From contig NZ_KQ130482.1 of assembly GCF_001050375.1 (NCBI RefSeq), forward strand, positions 574,954-638,953: a stretch of DNA of 64,000 bases, given 5' to 3'. The translations under genes were made by a program, and so were the position numbers. This DNA comes from Catenovulum maritimum (GTDB lineage Bacteria > Pseudomonadota > Gammaproteobacteria > Enterobacterales > Alteromonadaceae). Each line of letters starts with the position of its first letter. Positions within the stretch are counted from its first letter, which is position 1. Under the pieces are notes generated by a model, which worked only from the letters and a program-made list of their open reading frames with translations, had not been told where the DNA came from and ran no database searches. Of this stretch, positions 60,484-64,000 are shown one piece after another.

Positions 60484-61761
60484 ATGAAATTAGATTCAAT
60501 TGCGTTGCATCATGGCTATGACGCAGAACAAACGACTAAGGCTGCTGCGGTACCTATTTATCAAACGACATCTTATACGTTTGATAATACCCAGCATGGC
60601 GCTGATTTAAATAACATGAAAGTTAAGGGTAATATTTATACTCGGATTATGAATCCAACCGCTGAAGTGTTAGAGAAACGTGTTACTGAAATGGAAGGCG
60701 GAGTGGCTGGACTTGCTTTGGCATCTGGCATGACAGCGATAACTTACGCGATTCAATCATTGACTGAATCAGGCGATAACATTGTCAGCACCAGTCAGTT
60801 ATATGGCGGTAGCTATACGTTATTTACCCAAGTATTACCGCGAATGGGGGTTGATGTTAAAATGGTATCAGCCGATGATTTTTCAGGATTCGAATCAGCG
60901 ATTAACGATAAAACCAAAGCGATTTTTTGTGAGTCCATTGGTAACCCAGCAGGTAATGTCGTTGATATTGCTAAGCTAGCTGAAATAGCGCATAAACATG
61001 GTGTGCCGCTTATTGTTGATAACACGGTTGCAACGCCTTATCTATGTAAACCTTTTGAACTGGGTGCCGATATCGTCGTGCATTCTTTAACTAAATACAT
61101 TGGCGGTCATGGCACCTCGGTTGGCGGTATGATAGTTGATTCGGGTCGATTTGATTGGGCGGCAGATAAAAAACGCTTCAGAGTGTTAAATGATCCAGAG
61201 CCTGCTTATCACAATTTAAACTTTGCAGAAGCCTTAGGCCAATTAGCCTACATTACACGTTGCCGAGTGGTTTCGCTAAGGGTAACTGGGGCAGCTATTG
61301 CGCCAATGAATGCATTCCAAATATTACAAGGGTTAGAAACCTTAGGGTTAAGAATTGAGCGCCATTGTCAAAATGCACAAAAACTTGCCGCGTTTTTATT
61401 AACACACGATAAAGTTAATAAGGTCAATTACGCCGCTTTACCTGATAGCCCTTATTACCAAACATGTCAGAAAATAGTAGGTGGCAAGGCGTCTGGAATT
61501 TTAAGTTTTGATATTAAAGGCGGAGCTGAAGCCGGAGCTCAATTTATTGATGCTCTAAAAATGATTTTAAGGTTAGTGAATATTGGCGATGCAAAATCGT
61601 TAGCCTGTCATCCTGCTTCAACTACACATCGACAGTTAACCCCCTCGCAATTAGAAAGTGCAGGTGTGAGTCAGTCGCTCGTGCGTATTTCGGTTGGCAT
61701 TGAGCATATTGACGATATTATCGCTGATGTAAGCCAAGCATTAGATGCTGTGGCCGTATAG
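60484..61761 (+). CDS. metY: O-acetylhomoserine sulfhydrylase, copy 2
   Basis: A 425-residue paralogue of the preceding protein, alike over its whole length, with the same PLP motif (HSLTKYIGGHG) and C-terminal IGDAKSLACHPASTTHRQL block. Differences cluster near the loop around residues 215-245 (FRVLNDPEPAYHNLNFAEAL against FKMLNQPDPSYHGVIYTEAL), which could alter substrate choice. It ends at a terminator. Sulfide for the pair might be linked to sulfate released by the sulfatases nearby (inference). Confidence 0.88.
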   Translation: MKLDSIALHHGYDAEQTTKAAAVPIYQTTSYTFDNTQHGADLNNMKVKGNIYTRIMNPTAEVLEKRVTEMEGGVAGLALASGMTAITYAIQSLTESGDNIVSTSQLYGGSYTLFTQVLPRMGVDVKMVSADDFSGFESAINDKTKAIFCESIGNPAGNVVDIAKLAEIAHKHGVPLIVDNTVATPYLCKPFELGADIVVHSLTKYIGGHGTSVGGMIVDSGRFDWAADKKRFRVLNDPEPAYHNLNFAEALGQLAYITRCRVVSLRVTGAAIAPMNAFQILQGLETLGLRIERHCQNAQKLAAFLLTHDKVNKVNYAALPDSPYYQTCQKIVGGKASGILSFDIKGGAEAGAQFIDALKMILRLVNIGDAKSLACHPASTTHRQLTPSQLESAGVSQSLVRISVGIEHIDDIIADVSQALDAVAV

Positions 61762-61771
61762 TTTTATGATT

Positions 61772-61806
61772 AAATCCTATATAAGCCATTACTTATATAG
61801 GATTTT
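61772..61806 (+). terminator. Terminator after the metY pair
   Basis: AAATCCTATATAAG (61772-61785) pairs with CTTATATAGGATTT (61792-61805) over 14 bp, then T-rich DNA. It may also serve the convergent sulfatase gene. Confidence 0.75.
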
Positions 61807-61864
61807 GATTTTATCCTGACCAAGGTTATGGCTAGCTTTAGCTGTGTTTATCGAACTCGGCTAA

Positions 61865-63796
61865 TTACTTACAAGTTGGAATCGCTAAGCCATCTAATTC
61901 TGCTAAGTTGCGATTATGTGCGCCTACAGCAAAGCTTGTTACATTTGAGACGTTAGGCTCTTTCCAGTTTACTTCTAAACGATTGTCCCCTAAAAAAATA
62001 TTTTGAGCTTTTGTACGTAAAACTTTCGTTATTGCCTTATATGCTGATGCGTAAGCTAGATTGTTGCGCTCATGCGGATCACATTGCATATCATAGAGTG
62101 CCATTTCTGCTTCTTTATCTGACGCATTGACGGCCCACATAATGTCTTGACCCGCTTCGTGCGTTTCGCCTGGTTTTCCCATGAATGGGCGAATTTTCAT
62201 TGAAAAGCCAAAACGTTTTGAGCGTAAGTAAACTCGATCACCGACAATTTGATTCATTTCACCCAATACATAATCTCGTTTCAATTCGGGTTTACGAATC
62301 ACTTCAGCGAGGTTAAAACCATCTAAGTAGGCATTGTCTTTTTTGACATCAATGCCTGCGGCCGCATATATAGTCGGTGCAATATCAACATACTCGACAA
62401 AGTCGCTGTGTATGGTATTTTTTGGAAAATATTCACCGGATGAGTCCATGACTATCATGGCGCCATGTCCAGATTTATTCCATGGTGAAAACTTGGCAGA
62501 GATCCCTTGTTCACCTAAGTGCCAGCCGTGGTCGCCAACTGTTGCAATAATTAAATAAGGTCGATTTACTCTCTGGTTGTATGCTTTAAAGTCTTTTATC
62601 GCTTTACCAATTAATGAATCGCCATAGGCAGTGAAAGCATAGTAGTCTTGCACCATGCGTAACTTCTCAGCAGGTGTCATGCCGTCTGTTTTCATATTTT
62701 TGTAGATCTTAACTAACTGCTTAGGCAATTTTTTTAATTCGTCTTTAGAAAACTCTGGGAGTTTATACGGGAGTTTTTCGAAACGATCTTGAAACGATTT
62801 AGGCGGTAATACAGGCGTGTGTGGAAAATGAAAACTTAGACTGATCATCACAGGCTTATCATCTTTTGGCCCTTCAATTTTGTCACCTAACATTGAGCTG
62901 TAAGATTTATTAGCGTTATTTAGGTAATTTTGAAAAGCCTGTAAAATTTTACCATCTAAAGTCTTATCTTCTGGCATTGGACTTTCGCCTGCCAAAATTA
63001 ACGTTTGAGAACTGCGCGTATAAGAACGAATAATATCTAATTTTTTATCTATCGGATTTGGCTCAGTGGTGTACTGACCATCTTTAAAGTATTCAAATGA
63101 ATCTATCGTACCATCTGGAAAATATAAGTTTTCAGTGATCTTTATTGGTTTGTTGCTCACTTCCCAATTGTAAGTTGACTGTTTTCCCCAATCGCCAATT
63201 CCAGCTCGTTCTAAGGCATAACGTTCAACTTCATAATCGTAGATTAACGGTGAACTGCCTTGTTCGGGTGCACTTTTTATCCGTAAACCTGCTTTACCTG
63301 CTAACATGGTTTGGTAACCATTTGCGCGTAAAACTTCGGGAATAGTTGGCTTAGCCGTGTCATTTTGTTTATGCGAATATTCAAAACCATATCGACCGCT
63401 ATGATGCGGATACTGGCCAGTCGCCATAGAATAACGAGAAGGCGAACAGCCTGGCGATTGGTTATAAGCGAGCGGAAATAATACGCCTTCGGCGGCTAAT
63501 GCATCTAAATTTGGTGACTCGACATAACCCAGTTCACTTTCTTTTGTACCACGCAGGGCTAAGTTTACAGCGGCGACTGAGTCGGCGCGTTGGTCATCAG
63601 TTAAAATCCATAATATGTTAGGTTTAATTTTATTTTGGGGTAATGCTTTTGCCGCATTCATGGCAACTCGGTCAGAAGAAATGCTGTATTCATTAACGGC
63701 TGGGGTATTTGTGCTGACACAGGATATTAAGCCTACGCCTAAAAGTGAACTTGCACATATGCTCCATTTTATTTTGGTCTTAAAATTATTTGTCAT
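61865..63796 (-). CDS. Formylglycine-dependent sulfatase lipoprotein
   Basis: A 643-residue sulfatase with a lipobox (LISC, Cys26). NILWILTDDQRADSVAAVNL binds the metal; the modification motif GCSPSRYSMATGQYP has its cysteine at 117; IIATVGDHGWHLGEQGI is the second metal and sulfate-binding block. It is longer than the first sulfatase (471) and differs through inserts near 240-340, so it likely belongs to another S1 subfamily and acts on a different sulfate position or glycan. It is anchored in a membrane by its lipid. The upstream hairpin at 63894-63934 separates it from the next minus-strand gene. Confidence 0.92.
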   Translation of the reverse strand: MTNNFKTKIKWSICASSLLGVGLISCVSTNTPAVNEYSISSDRVAMNAAKALPQNKIKPNILWILTDDQRADSVAAVNLALRGTKESELGYVESPNLDALAAEGVLFPLAYNQSPGCSPSRYSMATGQYPHHSGRYGFEYSHKQNDTAKPTIPEVLRANGYQTMLAGKAGLRIKSAPEQGSSPLIYDYEVERYALERAGIGDWGKQSTYNWEVSNKPIKITENLYFPDGTIDSFEYFKDGQYTTEPNPIDKKLDIIRSYTRSSQTLILAGESPMPEDKTLDGKILQAFQNYLNNANKSYSSMLGDKIEGPKDDKPVMISLSFHFPHTPVLPPKSFQDRFEKLPYKLPEFSKDELKKLPKQLVKIYKNMKTDGMTPAEKLRMVQDYYAFTAYGDSLIGKAIKDFKAYNQRVNRPYLIIATVGDHGWHLGEQGISAKFSPWNKSGHGAMIVMDSSGEYFPKNTIHSDFVEYVDIAPTIYAAAGIDVKKDNAYLDGFNLAEVIRKPELKRDYVLGEMNQIVGDRVYLRSKRFGFSMKIRPFMGKPGETHEAGQDIMWAVNASDKEAEMALYDMQCDPHERNNLAYASAYKAITKVLRTKAQNIFLGDNRLEVNWKEPNVSNVTSFAVGAHNRNLAELDGLAIPTCK

Positions 63797-63893
63797 TGTT
63801 AGTTTTACGCTTTGTTAGTTAATTTACCTGCCGCACTAAATTAAAATTATTTAATGAAGTAAATGCAGCTTGGTTTAAATATTTAGTGGGATT

Positions 63894-63934
63894 AATTGAT
63901 TGGCGAGTAACCGAAGGCAGCTCGCCAATCAATT
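63894..63934 (-). terminator. 14-bp hairpin downstream of the edge gene
   Basis: AATTGATTGGCGAG (63894-63907) and CTCGCCAATCAATT (63921-63934) are perfect inverted copies around a 13-base loop, 15 bases past the stop of the minus-strand gene that enters the window at its right edge. No T run, so strength is uncertain. Confidence 0.6.
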
Positions 63935-63949
63935 GCTAAAGACAAATGA

Positions 63950-64000
63950 TTACTTCGGAATTAAATCAGCTGGAATATTCAATGTTTTATCATCCGCACC
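63950..64000 (-). CDS. 3' end of a gene cut by the window edge
   Basis: The minus strand reads GADDKTLNIPADLIPK then a stop at 63950. The frame is open to the window edge. Too short to identify. Its hairpin and the sulfatase downstream suggest another gene of the polysaccharide cluster. Confidence 0.5.
   Translation of the reverse strand, partial: GADDKTLNIPADLIPK

Overview
The window looks like a chromosomal segment of an AT-rich marine gammaproteobacterium, probably of the Alteromonadales. This is inferred from the gene content: surface lipoprotein glycosidases, sulfatases, a uronate TRAP transporter and a rhamnose pathway are typical of bacteria that live on sulfated algal polysaccharides. 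No rRNA, tRNA or CRISPR array was recognised.

Region 1 (about 0.1-27 kb) is a polysaccharide and rhamnose utilisation cluster. Outside the cytoplasm it has a beta-helix protein, a formylglycine sulfatase, a GH105 unsaturated uronyl hydrolase and a GH78 alpha-L-rhamnosidase. A DeoR-type repressor lies divergent from a DctPQM TRAP transporter. KduD and KduI handle the unsaturated uronate. RhaM, RhaA, RhaB and a fused aldolase/lactaldehyde dehydrogenase convert L-rhamnose to DHAP and L-lactate. LutABC then oxidises lactate to pyruvate. An NCS1-type permease sits in the same block. Sulfated rhamnose plus uronate suggests ulvan as the substrate. Two related periplasmic binding-like proteins bracket the sugar-uptake and catabolic part.

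Region 2 (about 27-37.4 kb) is mobile and accessory DNA. It holds a Tus-family replication-terminator protein with a Ter-like site and a cluster of AGATCT repeats upstream. Next is an operon of three tyrosine recombinases plus a small coiled-coil protein, which begins inside a perfect 12-bp inverted repeat. Then come a Qnr (QnrVC/QnrA-like) pentapeptide-repeat gene, a decayed integrase, a RelE/StbE-type toxin-antitoxin pair, an IS3 remnant and an HsdS fragment.

Region 3 (about 37-58.9 kb) is a defence island built on a type I restriction-modification system. A WYL regulator is directly followed by hsdM, hsdS, a SIR2-like (DUF4917-type) gene, a 1653-residue NERD-kinase-kinase-SF1 helicase protein, an unknown partner, a RhuM-Fic gene and hsdR. 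The 5' end of hsdR occurs three times: full length at 53765, about 640 bp at 39842 and about 50 bp at 52662. The block is therefore flanked by direct repeats that could recombine, and both long hsdR copies follow a Fic-domain gene. A broken GIY-YIG gene and small unknown genes close the island.

Region 4 (59-64 kb) returns to core-like genes: two tandem O-acetylhomoserine sulfhydrylase genes, a second sulfatase lipoprotein on the minus strand, and the 3' end of one more minus-strand gene. All calls come from reading motifs and comparing with remembered family sequences; no database search was run.
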